A stretch of 64,000 nucleotides of DNA from Methylovulum sp. (lineage in GTDB: Bacteria; Pseudomonadota; Gammaproteobacteria; Methylococcales; Methylomonadaceae), in the NCBI GenBank assembly GCA_030653435.1, contig JAURZI010000135.1:89518-153517 (forward strand), given 5' to 3'. A model generated the notes under the pieces. That model had not been told where the DNA came from. It worked only from the letters and a program-made list of their open reading frames with translations, and did not search any database. Made by a program: the position numbers and the translations under genes. Shown here piece by piece: positions 9,109 through 17,692 of the stretch. The first letter of the stretch is position 1, and every line of letters begins with the position of its first letter.

Positions 9109-9765
9109 ATGCACCTTGAAATTCTTGTTGAAGGCCAAAGCGAACTGACCGCGCTATCCATTTTAATGAGTAAAATCATCGGGGAATATAACAATCCGCA
9201 TACGTGGAGAATTCATAAACACCGTGGTATGGGTAAAATACCTGAGAATCTAACGGCACAATCCAACAAGAACGACCCAACTTTGTTACACAATTTACCG
9301 GCTAAATTAAGAGCCTACGGTGATGAAGAAGACTCTGATTTGCTCGTTGTCGTTTTAGTCGATCTTGACGACAGAGACGATTGTGTTGCGTTCAAAAATG
9401 AGCTTGTCGCGTTGTTGGATCATTGCGACAAAAAGCCGCGCACGTTGTTTCGTATTGCCATTGAAGAGCTGGAAGCCTGGTATTTGGGTGATTCAGCGGC
9501 ATTGAAGTTAGCTTATTCTGATATTAAACAAGACATTCTTGATCGTTATGTTCAAGATTCGCAAATTGGCACATGGGAAGCACTAGCCGATATGGTTCAT
9601 TCTGGTGGTTTGGATGTGTTGATGTCGAAGGGTAAGCGCTCGCCTTTAGTTCTTCAAGAAAAAGTCAATTGGGCGAAAAACATCTGCCCGCATTTGGATG
9701 TTGAGCATAATCAATCACCGAGCTTTTGCTGTTTTCGGGACGGTTTAAGACAAATAATTGCGTAA
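9109..9765 (+). CDS. DUF4276 family protein (Toprim-like)
   Basis: Protein of 218 aa with the marks of DUF4276, a Toprim-like fold: LEILVEGQSE at the N terminus supplies the glutamate, and LLVVVLVDLDDRDDC supplies the DxD-type acidic cluster, followed by AIEELEAWYLGD. In Toprim nucleases such residues bind metal. The gene starts 4 bp after the ATPase and is clearly coupled to it. DUF4276-ATPase pairs are found in variable genome regions and are suspected defence systems; the activity of this pair is unknown. A hairpin lies 65 bp downstream. Confidence 0.85.
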   Translation: MHLEILVEGQSELTALSILMSKIIGEYNNPHTWRIHKHRGMGKIPENLTAQSNKNDPTLLHNLPAKLRAYGDEEDSDLLVVVLVDLDDRDDCVAFKNELVALLDHCDKKPRTLFRIAIEELEAWYLGDSAALKLAYSDIKQDILDRYVQDSQIGTWEALADMVHSGGLDVLMSKGKRSPLVLQEKVNWAKNICPHLDVEHNQSPSFCCFRDGLRQIIA

Positions 9766-9829
9766 TTCAATGATTTTTAGGGTCAGTTGCGTTGTTGTTT
9801 GGTATTGCCATCGTAGTCATCTAACAGGT

Positions 9830-9859
9830 AAGCCGCCGTGACCTATTTCAGCGGCTTTT
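9830..9859 (+). terminator. Possible intrinsic terminator after the ATPase/DUF4276 pair
   Basis: AAGCCGC (9830-9836) pairs with GCGGCTT (9851-9857) across a 14-base loop and runs into TTTT. The stem is GC-rich but the T run is short. If active, it would separate the inserted pair from the second half of the Ter operon. Confidence 0.5.
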
Positions 9860-9880
9860 GCTCCTTACAAAAAAACAATC

Positions 9881-11077
9881 ATGCAAAAAACACTAACGAT
9901 TAAACTGGATACCGGCACACTCCAGCTCGACATAGCGCCCGGACGCATTCCTCTCAAACGGTTATTAGGCTTCGCCGCCCGTGTCAGCAGCAAGCGCAAG
10001 TTTTTGCTGGTGAGCAAACTATTAGGTAAGCATTATCCGGTATCGCCCAAAATGATGAGCTGGTCTTACCGCGCTCTGGCGCGCGCCGTGCTGGCTCGCG
10101 GGGCAGGGCACGGGTCGCTGTGGATAGGCATGGCGGAAACCGCAACCGGCCTAGGCTACGGCGTATTTGCGGCGGCGCGTTTGGCAGGGCTGGAAGGCGC
10201 GCTGTTTATGCAAACCACGCGTTATCGGATGGACGGGTGTAAGCGGCTGGCGTTTGAAGAAGCACACAGTCATGCTACTGACTTTTTCTTGTATTATCCT
10301 GAGCGTCCAGACTACCTGGAGTGGTTTTTACAGGCCGAAACCCTGGTGTTAATCGACGATGAAATCAGCACCGGCAAAACATTTTTACGTCTGATTAAAG
10401 CCTATCAGGCAGTTAATCCAGGCTTGAAAAAAGTATTTATCGTCAGTCTGGTGAATTTTGCACATCCTGATGACCGTGCATTACTGGAAGCTCAGGCGGG
10501 TGTCGGCGTGGAGTGGGTGTGTTTCCGTCAGGGATTGTTGCATTTTGATGATAGCCAGAATGCAGCCCTCGACAACATAGTCGTTAATGTATCCGGCAAT
10601 GGCGGATGTAAAAAACATCTAATGGCCTGGCCTGGCCGTTTAGGTATTGCCGCGCCGATACAATGGGAAGCCGGTGTCGTCGAAGAACTGTTGCGGCTGG
10701 TAAAAAACGTTAGTGACGATGCCCGGCCGATTTTGGTGCTAGGGACGGGTGAATGCAATGCGCCGGCCTATTTGCTGGGTTGTGCACTGGAAGCGCAGGG
10801 CCTAGACGTGAAAGTGCAGAGTACGACACGGTCGCCGATACATCAAGGTAATGACATTGCGTTGGTTTGCCGTTTTGAGGATAACTACGACGATGGCATA
10901 CCCAATTTTATCTACAATCTGGAACCGGCGGCTTACCGTAATATTATACTGTGCCATGAAACACCGCTCTGTGCGGCACTGCTAGACCGTTTGCAGGCAT
11001 GGCAAGCGATCAGCGCACGATTTGAACTTAATTCGGACTCTTTATACCATGCAAAGCTACATTTTTTTAGACCTTGA
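9881..11077 (+). CDS. Phosphoribosyltransferase with TRSP domain (Ter module)
   Basis: Protein of 398 aa. The N-terminal part is a phosphoribosyltransferase-like domain (PRTase_2 type): GHGSLWIGMAETATGLGYG, and LVLIDDEISTGKTFLRL near residue 160, the acidic-loop motif that binds PRPP. The C-terminal part is a TRSP domain named after the motif seen here in TTRSPIHQGND, with LVLGTGECNAPAYLLG just before it. This pairing is known from TerD operons and is predicted to act on a ribose-phosphate in a nucleoside-like pathway. It overlaps the next gene by 29 bases. Confidence 0.87.
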   Translation: MQKTLTIKLDTGTLQLDIAPGRIPLKRLLGFAARVSSKRKFLLVSKLLGKHYPVSPKMMSWSYRALARAVLARGAGHGSLWIGMAETATGLGYGVFAAARLAGLEGALFMQTTRYRMDGCKRLAFEEAHSHATDFFLYYPERPDYLEWFLQAETLVLIDDEISTGKTFLRLIKAYQAVNPGLKKVFIVSLVNFAHPDDRALLEAQAGVGVEWVCFRQGLLHFDDSQNAALDNIVVNVSGNGGCKKHLMAWPGRLGIAAPIQWEAGVVEELLRLVKNVSDDARPILVLGTGECNAPAYLLGCALEAQGLDVKVQSTTRSPIHQGNDIALVCRFEDNYDDGIPNFIYNLEPAAYRNIILCHETPLCAALLDRLQAWQAISARFELNSDSLYHAKLHFFRP

Positions 11078-11804
11078 CGATACCTTGTTCCAAACTTTGA
11101 AAAAATGTGCACCGGGCGTTGATGACAACACATTACAGGTGCGGGCATTCTTACCTGACGGCACGCCTAATTCATTCGCGACACGCAAACAGCAATGGCT
11201 GTGGCAATGGCTGGCGAAGGGCTTCAGAATCGTGCCGGTTACGGCGCGCGATATCCATGCTTTCCGGCGCGTCAACCTGCCTTTTCAGGAAGAAGTGGTG
11301 TTGAATCACGGCGCAGTCATTTTAGACAAACAGGGCGAGGTCGATACTACCTGGATGGCGAAAATAATGCAGGATCTGCCCGTTTACCATGAAAAATTGC
11401 TGGATGTGTGGGCGGATGTCGCGGCTTATTGCCAGTTGCACACCGGCTACAAGCCACGCTTGGTGGATGATTTCGACATTACGTGGTATGGCGTCATCAA
11501 GCATCGCGACGGCACCGAAGCCCCGCTGAAAAAAATGTTGGACACGGTTATTCGGGCGCATCCGGCTATTGTTGACGGCAGCTTATACTGGCATCTGAAT
11601 GGCAATAATCTTGCCGTATTGCCTGGCATCATCAAAAAAGAATATGCCGTCAGCTATTTGCTGGACAATTATAAACAGCAACATGCCGATGTCTTGACTT
11701 TTGGTGCGGGCGACAGCAGGACCGATGCGCCGTTTCTGGCCTTATGCGATTATGCGTTAATCCCGAAAAATACCCAGTTGTTTGACGCGCTGGTTACTGC
11801 ATAA
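11049..11804 (+). CDS. HAD superfamily hydrolase of the Ter module
   Basis: HAD phosphatase-like protein of 251 aa. Motif I is FLDLDDTLF near residue 6 (nucleophile Asp and acid/base Asp), motif II is VPVTARD near 63, and motif IV is FGAGDSRTDAPF near 220. An earlier in-frame start at 11022 exists, but ATG 11049 (MQSYIFLDLDDT) fits the family. It overlaps the PRTase-TRSP gene by 29 bases and its stop overlaps the next ATG by one base (TAATG), so translation is coupled. It probably dephosphorylates a pathway intermediate; the substrate is unknown. Confidence 0.88.
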   Translation: MQSYIFLDLDDTLFQTLKKCAPGVDDNTLQVRAFLPDGTPNSFATRKQQWLWQWLAKGFRIVPVTARDIHAFRRVNLPFQEEVVLNHGAVILDKQGEVDTTWMAKIMQDLPVYHEKLLDVWADVAAYCQLHTGYKPRLVDDFDITWYGVIKHRDGTEAPLKKMLDTVIRAHPAIVDGSLYWHLNGNNLAVLPGIIKKEYAVSYLLDNYKQQHADVLTFGAGDSRTDAPFLALCDYALIPKNTQLFDALVTA

Positions 11805-12904
11805 TGGCGACGTTAACACCATTTACCGGCAGTTATGCGCCGGATGCGGTCAGGTTTCTGCTGACGCCGGTGACGATGCCGGATACGCCGGTGCACGCCA
11901 AGGAAGCCTTGATACAATCGGGTCAACAACATTATTCGCAACTGCTGTCGCATGAAACCTTGCCGGAAGAGGATTATTTAGCGCTGTTTTATCAGGCGAT
12001 GGCCGCCAATAAAATGCGAGTGGCAGGGCATGTGGCGTTACTGGCTGAACGCATTCTGGCAACGCGCCCGCACGGTGTCACACTGGTGTCATTAGCGCGG
12101 GCAGGAACGCCTGTCGGCGTGTTGCTGAAGCAGGTGCTCAAACGCCATTTCAACACCGATGCCGCCCATTATTCGGTATCCATACTCAGGGATGTCGGCA
12201 TAGACCGGAATGCCCTGCGCTATATTGTCCAGCACCATGCGCTAGAGACGTTGGTTTTTGTCGATGGGTGGACTGGAAAAGGCGTGATTGCTAGGCAGCT
12301 GGCAGCCAGTTTGCAAGATTTTGCACACAGTGACGGGGTGTCCATTCCTGCCGAATTGTATGTGTTGACCGATTTATCGGGTGATGCCGCAGTGGCGGCA
12401 TCGTCAGACGATTATTTGATTCCGTCGTGCATCCTGAATGCCACGGTATCGGGATTGGTCAGTCGTTCGGTTTATGATAAAAATAGGCTAGGCGCCACGG
12501 ATTTTCACGGTTGTGTTTATTATGAACAATTTAAGGAACATGATTTATCGAACTATTTTGTTGCTGAAATACTCAGCTGTGTTGACCACATCCGATGTGG
12601 CCCGCAAAATAATCCGCATCCCGAACTGGACCGGGAACAGTTGCAAACGGTTTCACAAGCGTTATTACAGCGCATTGCCGGGAGCTATCAGGTAAGCAGC
12701 CCGCATTACATCAAGCCGGGTATCGGCGAGGCGACGCGCGTGCTGTTACGCCGCGAGGCCAGACTGCTGCTGTTACAGGATTTGGCATCGGAAGCAACCC
12801 GACATTTGCTCTGGCTGGCGGAAGCCAAGTCAGTCCCGGTGGAAGAATGCAAGGATTTGCCATACCACGCCGTAGCGTTAATCAAAGAGATGCACTATGA
12901 CTAG
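11804..12904 (+). CDS. Phosphoribosyltransferase-like StiP family protein
   Basis: Protein of 366 aa beginning TPFTGSYAPDAVRFLL, the signature of the family once called cysteine protease StiP and since interpreted as a phosphoribosyltransferase. The PRPP-loop-like motif is TLVFVDGWTGKGVIARQL near residue 147, and SLARAGTPVGVLL near 99 fits the pyrophosphate loop. It is a standard member of the TerD-associated biosynthetic module. It overlaps the upstream HAD gene by 1 base and the downstream lyase gene by 8 bases. The protease label in some databases is probably misleading. Confidence 0.85.
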   Translation: MATLTPFTGSYAPDAVRFLLTPVTMPDTPVHAKEALIQSGQQHYSQLLSHETLPEEDYLALFYQAMAANKMRVAGHVALLAERILATRPHGVTLVSLARAGTPVGVLLKQVLKRHFNTDAAHYSVSILRDVGIDRNALRYIVQHHALETLVFVDGWTGKGVIARQLAASLQDFAHSDGVSIPAELYVLTDLSGDAAVAASSDDYLIPSCILNATVSGLVSRSVYDKNRLGATDFHGCVYYEQFKEHDLSNYFVAEILSCVDHIRCGPQNNPHPELDREQLQTVSQALLQRIAGSYQVSSPHYIKPGIGEATRVLLRREARLLLLQDLASEATRHLLWLAEAKSVPVEECKDLPYHAVALIKEMHYD

Positions 12905-13844
12905 ACCAAATGACTCCATACCTGAACCGTTTTCACCGTGGATGTTAGGTGCGCCCTTGTATATGCCCGCGCATCGCCTGGATCTGATGGATATTGCCAA
13001 TGGTGAAAAGCTGCCTTGGCTACGCTCCATGATTTTTTGTACTGAGGACGCGGTGTCCCACAACCAGATTGACAGCAGCCTGCGCCATTTGGGTTTATGC
13101 CTGCAAGGCTTCAGGGAAACGCCTATGCGTTACCGTTTTATTCGAGCCAGAAACCCCGAAATACTGGCGCGTTTGCTGGATATGCCCGGTATTGAAAAAA
13201 TCGACGGCTTTGTCTTGCCGAAATTCAATGAAAGTGTTTTTCACGCTTATTTCGATCAGCTACAAGGCCGCCCTTTCAAAGTCATGCCGACCCTGGAGAC
13301 TAAAGAAGTGTTTGAAGGCGCGGCCATGTGCGCCTTGCGTCAAGGTTTGTTGCAGGCGGCGATTTTTCCGCATATCCTGATGCTGCGTATAGGCGGCAAT
13401 GATCTGATGAATTTGCTGGGCATCCGTAAACCACGGTCGCTGACGCTTTATGACACGCCAATGGGCAACGTTATCTCGCAGCTGGTCACCATTTTCAAAC
13501 CGCACGGTTTTTCGCTGTCGGCACCGGTCTTTGAATATCTGGAGGATACGGAAACCTTGCTCAAAGAAATCAGGCTAGACATGGCCCATGGGCTGACCGG
13601 TAAAACGGCGATACATCCTGCACAAGTACCAGTCATTGAAGCCGCTTATGCGGTCGATCAAGAAGACTACGAAATGGCCTTAAGCCTAAGCGAAAAAGAA
13701 GCACCGGCTGTTTTCAGGATGCACAATACGATGTGTGAAGTGGCGACCCATCAACAATGGAGCAAAGCCATCATCAGCAGGCAAGCCTGTTATGGTGTCA
13801 ACATGCCCAGGCCGCTTGACGCCTATGCCGAGTTATCGGTCTAG
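12897..13844 (+). CDS. HpcH/HpaI-like TIM-barrel C-C bond lyase (Ter module)
   Basis: Protein of 315 aa related to the citrate lyase beta / HpcH-HpaI aldolase barrel. Visible pieces are FCTEDAVS near residue 42, the RIRARNPE-like segment YRFIRARNPE, IDGFVLPKF (barrel strand), ILMLRIGGNDLMNLLG where the metal-binding residues sit in relatives, and GLTGKTAIHPAQVPVI near 230, which matches the GFxGKxxIHP motif of the superfamily. Such lyases are part of the TerD operon biosynthetic set. It starts 8 bases inside the previous gene. Predicted to form or break a carbon-carbon bond; substrate unknown. Confidence 0.87.
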   Translation: MTRPNDSIPEPFSPWMLGAPLYMPAHRLDLMDIANGEKLPWLRSMIFCTEDAVSHNQIDSSLRHLGLCLQGFRETPMRYRFIRARNPEILARLLDMPGIEKIDGFVLPKFNESVFHAYFDQLQGRPFKVMPTLETKEVFEGAAMCALRQGLLQAAIFPHILMLRIGGNDLMNLLGIRKPRSLTLYDTPMGNVISQLVTIFKPHGFSLSAPVFEYLEDTETLLKEIRLDMAHGLTGKTAIHPAQVPVIEAAYAVDQEDYEMALSLSEKEAPAVFRMHNTMCEVATHQQWSKAIISRQACYGVNMPRPLDAYAELSV

Positions 13845-13894
13845 GGACCGTTTTTTTCAACCCGTACCAATCACTATTACATTAGGAGTACCAC

Positions 13895-14350
13895 ATGAGT
13901 TTCGATAACTTTCTTAACCAATTAAAAACCAAAGCCAATGAGTTAAAAACTGAGGTGTTAAAATTTAAAAACAAGGATTTTCTTAATGCGGCCATGGCCG
14001 GTTCAGCCTTGGTTGCGATGGCCGACGGCAGCGTCAGCGCAGAAGAAAAACAAAAAATGATTAAATTTATTGAAGGCCATGACGCCTTGTCGGTGTTCAC
14101 CACCAGTGATGTCATCAAGGCGTTCCAGGATTTTGTCGCGCAGCTTGAATTTGATAAAGACATCGGCGAAGCCAAAGCCTATCAGGCTTTAGGAAAAATG
14201 AAATCCAATGCCGAAGCGGCGCGCTTGCTGATACGCATGATTATCGCGATAGCCGCTGCTGACGGCAATTTTGATATTTCCGAGAAGGCGGTGGCAACCA
14301 GGATAGCCAGAGAGCTGGGGCTTAATCCGTCGGAATTTGAATTGCATTAA
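13895..14350 (+). CDS. terB: TerB family tellurite resistance protein
   Basis: Alpha-helical protein of 151 aa. The TerB domain shows the paired acidic sites MADGSVSAEEKQKM near residue 41 and IAAADGNFDISEKAVATRIARELGL near 125, each resembling the helical metal-binding repeats of TerB. Strong TTAGGAG ribosome site 8 bases before the ATG. It closes the Ter operon, 50 bp after the lyase gene. TerB and TerD proteins are thought to form a membrane-associated, metal-sensing complex with TerC; terC is not in the window. Confidence 0.92.
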   Translation: MSFDNFLNQLKTKANELKTEVLKFKNKDFLNAAMAGSALVAMADGSVSAEEKQKMIKFIEGHDALSVFTTSDVIKAFQDFVAQLEFDKDIGEAKAYQALGKMKSNAEAARLLIRMIIAIAAADGNFDISEKAVATRIARELGLNPSEFELH

Positions 14351-14466
14351 TGTTGTGAGGGGTATGCCGTTATGCTTGGCGGGTTGCTTGCCTATCGCTG
14401 ATGGCGTACCCAAGGCTTTAGACGGATTGCTTTTAGATGGGGCGGAAGGCCCGGCAAGTTTTATAG

Positions 14467-14509
14467 ACCTGCCAGGCTTGCAGGAGCCGCTTAGGGGCAA
14501 GCGGCAGGT
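14467..14509. repeat. Inverted repeat at the end of the Ter operon and the cytochrome gene
   Basis: ACCTGCC-AG-GCTTG (14467-14480) can pair with CAAGC-GGCAGGT (14498-14509) apart from a two-base bulge. The structure overlaps the stop codon of the leftward cytochrome gene and lies 116 bp past terB. No run of T follows on either strand, so it may be a processing or Rho-linked hairpin rather than a classic terminator. Confidence 0.5.
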
Positions 14510-15294
14510 TCAGGTTGAGTAGCTTTTGGGATGCTGGTCAAGTAGGCATAGATCGCCTCAAGATCACGGTCACTCATCATTCCATAAACAGGCCAAGGCA
14601 TGACCTGCAAGGTGTTTCCCGGAGTATGGGGATCCTTGCCGGTACGCATCAGATCCTTAAACTGCGCGAGAGTCACTCCCGCAGGTTTTCCGGTGTTGTC
14701 AGGCGTTAAGTTGGCCGATATAAACGGTCCAAATGCTTTTCCGCCGGCCAAATAAGAAATGGCGTTAAATTGCTTGGTTTCCCCCTTGTAAGGGTCATGT
14801 CCGGCGGCGTATGACGGACAACTGTGGCAATCGGCGCAGCCGCCTTGGGCGTTGACGATATAACTACCCAAGTAAACTTGATTGGGGTCTTTGTTGGCAA
14901 GGTTAAGTTTAATCGGCAGCCGTTTGGGGTTTGCGGCGATGATGTCTTTACCTATCTTTATTTGGGTTTGTTCCTCGGTACGGACGGTGATGCTGGCCTT
15001 CATGCCGGGATGGATGCTACAGAAATAGGGAAATTTACCGGGTTTATCGAAAACCCGGATAAACGATGCGCCCGATGACAACGTTTTGCTGTCCCACAGC
15101 GCATTATCTGAAGTGCTGGTGTGGGGGACGGCATCCTGGTTTAGCCATTTGACGCTATCCCCTAGGTTGATAATTTTACTGTCCGGCTGAAACTGAAAAT
15201 CTTTGATGTTAACGGTGGTCGTATCTGCGAATAACGGGTTTGCTGCTACTGTTAGCAACAGCAGGGCTAAAAACGAGCGGATTTTATTTTTCAT
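14491..15294 (-). CDS. Periplasmic cupredoxin-cytochrome c fusion protein
   Basis: Protein of 267 aa with an N-terminal signal peptide (hydrophobic LALLLLTVAANPLFA). Residues about 25-108 form a plastocyanin-like cupredoxin domain. The copper ligands are visible: His in AVPHTS, then Cys, His and Met in FPYFCSIHPGMKA. The C-terminal half holds a haem c site, GGCADCHSCP (CxxCH near residue 154), and a probable methionine ligand in LQVMPWPVYGMM. It should carry electrons in the periplasm. It ends in EPAACP, an unusual cysteine-containing tail. A good AGGTGAGG ribosome site precedes the ATG. No obvious partner is adjacent, so the redox partner is unknown. Confidence 0.9.
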   Translation of the reverse strand: MKNKIRSFLALLLLTVAANPLFADTTTVNIKDFQFQPDSKIINLGDSVKWLNQDAVPHTSTSDNALWDSKTLSSGASFIRVFDKPGKFPYFCSIHPGMKASITVRTEEQTQIKIGKDIIAANPKRLPIKLNLANKDPNQVYLGSYIVNAQGGCADCHSCPSYAAGHDPYKGETKQFNAISYLAGGKAFGPFISANLTPDNTGKPAGVTLAQFKDLMRTGKDPHTPGNTLQVMPWPVYGMMSDRDLEAIYAYLTSIPKATQPEPAACP

Positions 15295-15403
15295 AAGAAC
15301 CTCACCTTCTCTTTGTGATTATTTTTGGGATTGCACGAGCGGGTTTTATAGCATACTCAAGATGGTTTTATTAAGTTTTTTATGCTGTCAAAAGTCCAGG
15401 TTT

Positions 15404-17692
15404 TTACTGGAAACTGCGGCTGATTTCAGTCAATTCCTTGCTTATTTGTCCGATAATGGCCGGCCAACCCGCAGCCGGTTGTTGCCGTAACAAGCGCATG
15501 CCGGGATACCACGGGCTGTCGTCACGATCCAGTAGCCACCGCCAATCCGAGTGAGGTCCGAGCAATACCCAGACCGGCTTGCCGAGTGCGCCGGCGCAAT
15601 GCGCTACCGAGGTGTCGACGCTGATGATAAGGTCAAGCTGGTTTATCAGCGCAGCGGTGCGGGCATAATCACTAAGTTCCGGCTCCAGATTGATAACGCC
15701 GTGTGCGGTCAGCAGCGCGGCTTCGGCGCGGCTGACCGGTGTTTGCAGGCTATGGAAAACAATGCCGGGTGACGTGAATAGCGGCAGCCAGTTTGCTAGC
15801 GGGCAAGACCGGTGCTGGTCATTGGGATGCGTGACATTGCCTGCCCAGCAGATGCCCACGCGCAATTTCTTAACCTCCGCAAGCTTGGGTACGCTGATAG
15901 GGTCGGGGACGTGTAAATAAGCCGGCGTGACGCTTAGCGTGTCCAGCGTGATGCCTAATAGCTGCGGCAGGCTTAGCAGCGGGCAGACATAATCGAAACT
16001 ATCCGGCGCGACCGCTCCCGGCACCCGTGTTTCCGCCACACCTGCCACGCCAGCCAGCAATGGGCGTAGCGCTTCAGTACAAGCCAGCAGCAGCTTTTTG
16101 CAGCGTTGTGCCGCTTGCGGCAAAAAACGCGCGAACTGTATGGCGTCGCCTGCACCTTGTTCGGTGTGCACCAGCAAGATTTTGTCGTTGACGGCTTCGC
16201 CTTGCCAACGTGGTTGCAGGCAGGCGAATGGAGTGAAGGCCGGCGTTTGCCAGCGCCATTCGTAACCTTCCCAACCTTCTGCCCAGCGTCCCAGTTTAAG
16301 CAAAATCATCGCACGGTTGACGTGTGCGATGGCGTATTGCCGGTCGGCGGTCAATGCCTGCTCGTAGTGCCATAACGCTTTCGTCCAGTTTTCCTGCGCT
16401 GCGAAACACAGGCCGAGGCTATTGTGGGCTTCGGCATGGTTGGCTTGCAAGGCTATCACCCGTAATAACTCGTCCGCACCTTCCTGCCAGCGGCCCTGGT
16501 CAGTCAATGCCACGCCCAGCTGATAACGTGCGGCGATATGTTCCGGGGCTTCCGCCAACAGCTGGCGGTAGCCGGTTATCGCGGCATCCAGACGCGCTTC
16601 GCGGTGTTGCCGTGTGGCTTGTTCAAATGCCTTGGCCAGCGGGGTTGGCATCGCGACTTCTGCCAGTGCAACATCGGGTAGGGCATAGGAACAGCGCACT
16701 AGCGGGTCGTCGATGTCCAGCAATATCGGGAAACGGTGTGCCAACACCTGTACCGCGAAAACTTCCTGCACGGATCCGGTAAAAGCGACGCAGCCTATAA
16801 TCTGCCCGGTTTCGATATCGACCACCCAAACCCCACAATGCCGCTCGTCTGTTTGGGCGGTCAGCGGCAAGCCTGAGAAAACCGCTGTTTCGCGTACTTG
16901 CGACAAGCCGATGAACGCGTAGCGACCGCAGAAATCCAGGCCGCGCGTAAATCCCGGCAATTGCGCGATGACTGTCCGTTGGCCGGTTTTCGTATGCACT
17001 GTGCACAGCTGCCCCGCACCGGATTCCAGATACCACAGTTTGTTTTGATGCCAGCGTGGCGAGTGCGGCATCGACAAGCCATCGGCAATAATGCGTCCGT
17101 CCGGCACGCTCATCAGCAACCCGCCTGAGGCTTTATTGGCCCGCCAACCGGTAGGGGTATCGGTTTTTCCCAGTGCCGTGGCAAACGCGGGTTTGCCGTC
17201 TTTGAGCGCCATGCCGTTTAGATGGCAACGGTCGGTCAGGTCATAAGCGCTGATAAACGGAGGACGCCAACGCGGCACGACGCTGTAGGCCGAATCCAAC
17301 GTGCATAAACAGGACATGCGGGTATTGACCAGCCATAGTTCCCCGTCATCGGCGTAAGCCAATTCATGGATGTCTATATCGCCGGTGATATGCACGGTGC
17401 GCGGCAGATAGCAGGCATCATGGGGGGCTGGGTCGGTGCATTGGTCCGCCACGGCGGGCAGGTTTGCATATTCCCAAAGCTGGTATGCCGTGCCTACGGC
17501 TAGCCGCTCCTGGTATGCAGCCAGTCCCATCGGTTTGGTAAGGGCGCAAAAATGCGTATTGAGTATGCCGTCTTGGGAGCGCAGGATAATCATTTGACCG
17601 GCCTGATAAGTGGATACCAGCACGGATGTGCCCAGGTGCTGCAACAGCGTTGGGAAGGACGGTGTGTGTTGGCTGGCAAACGGAATGCTCAT
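15404..17692 (-). CDS. TIGR03032 / TPR / glycosyltransferase-like protein
   Basis: Three-part protein of 762 aa. Residues 1-350 match the TIGR03032 family (starting FPTLLQHLGTSVLVSTYQAGQ, with ELWLVNTRMSCLC and SPRWHQNKLWYLESG), a beta-propeller-like domain of unknown role. Residues about 355-490 are TPR repeats (for example ARYQLGVALTDQGRWQEGADELLRV and AHNSLGLCFAAQENWTKALWHYEQAL). The C-terminal part resembles a GT9-like glycosyltransferase domain: ILLVHTEQGAGDAIQFARFLP, VGICWAGNVTH and SVDTSVAHCAGALGKPVW. Such fusions occur in Methylococcales and cyanobacteria. No signal peptide. Probably a glycosylation enzyme, target unknown. Confidence 0.85.
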   Translation of the reverse strand: MSIPFASQHTPSFPTLLQHLGTSVLVSTYQAGQMIILRSQDGILNTHFCALTKPMGLAAYQERLAVGTAYQLWEYANLPAVADQCTDPAPHDACYLPRTVHITGDIDIHELAYADDGELWLVNTRMSCLCTLDSAYSVVPRWRPPFISAYDLTDRCHLNGMALKDGKPAFATALGKTDTPTGWRANKASGGLLMSVPDGRIIADGLSMPHSPRWHQNKLWYLESGAGQLCTVHTKTGQRTVIAQLPGFTRGLDFCGRYAFIGLSQVRETAVFSGLPLTAQTDERHCGVWVVDIETGQIIGCVAFTGSVQEVFAVQVLAHRFPILLDIDDPLVRCSYALPDVALAEVAMPTPLAKAFEQATRQHREARLDAAITGYRQLLAEAPEHIAARYQLGVALTDQGRWQEGADELLRVIALQANHAEAHNSLGLCFAAQENWTKALWHYEQALTADRQYAIAHVNRAMILLKLGRWAEGWEGYEWRWQTPAFTPFACLQPRWQGEAVNDKILLVHTEQGAGDAIQFARFLPQAAQRCKKLLLACTEALRPLLAGVAGVAETRVPGAVAPDSFDYVCPLLSLPQLLGITLDTLSVTPAYLHVPDPISVPKLAEVKKLRVGICWAGNVTHPNDQHRSCPLANWLPLFTSPGIVFHSLQTPVSRAEAALLTAHGVINLEPELSDYARTAALINQLDLIISVDTSVAHCAGALGKPVWVLLGPHSDWRWLLDRDDSPWYPGMRLLRQQPAAGWPAIIGQISKELTEISRSFQ

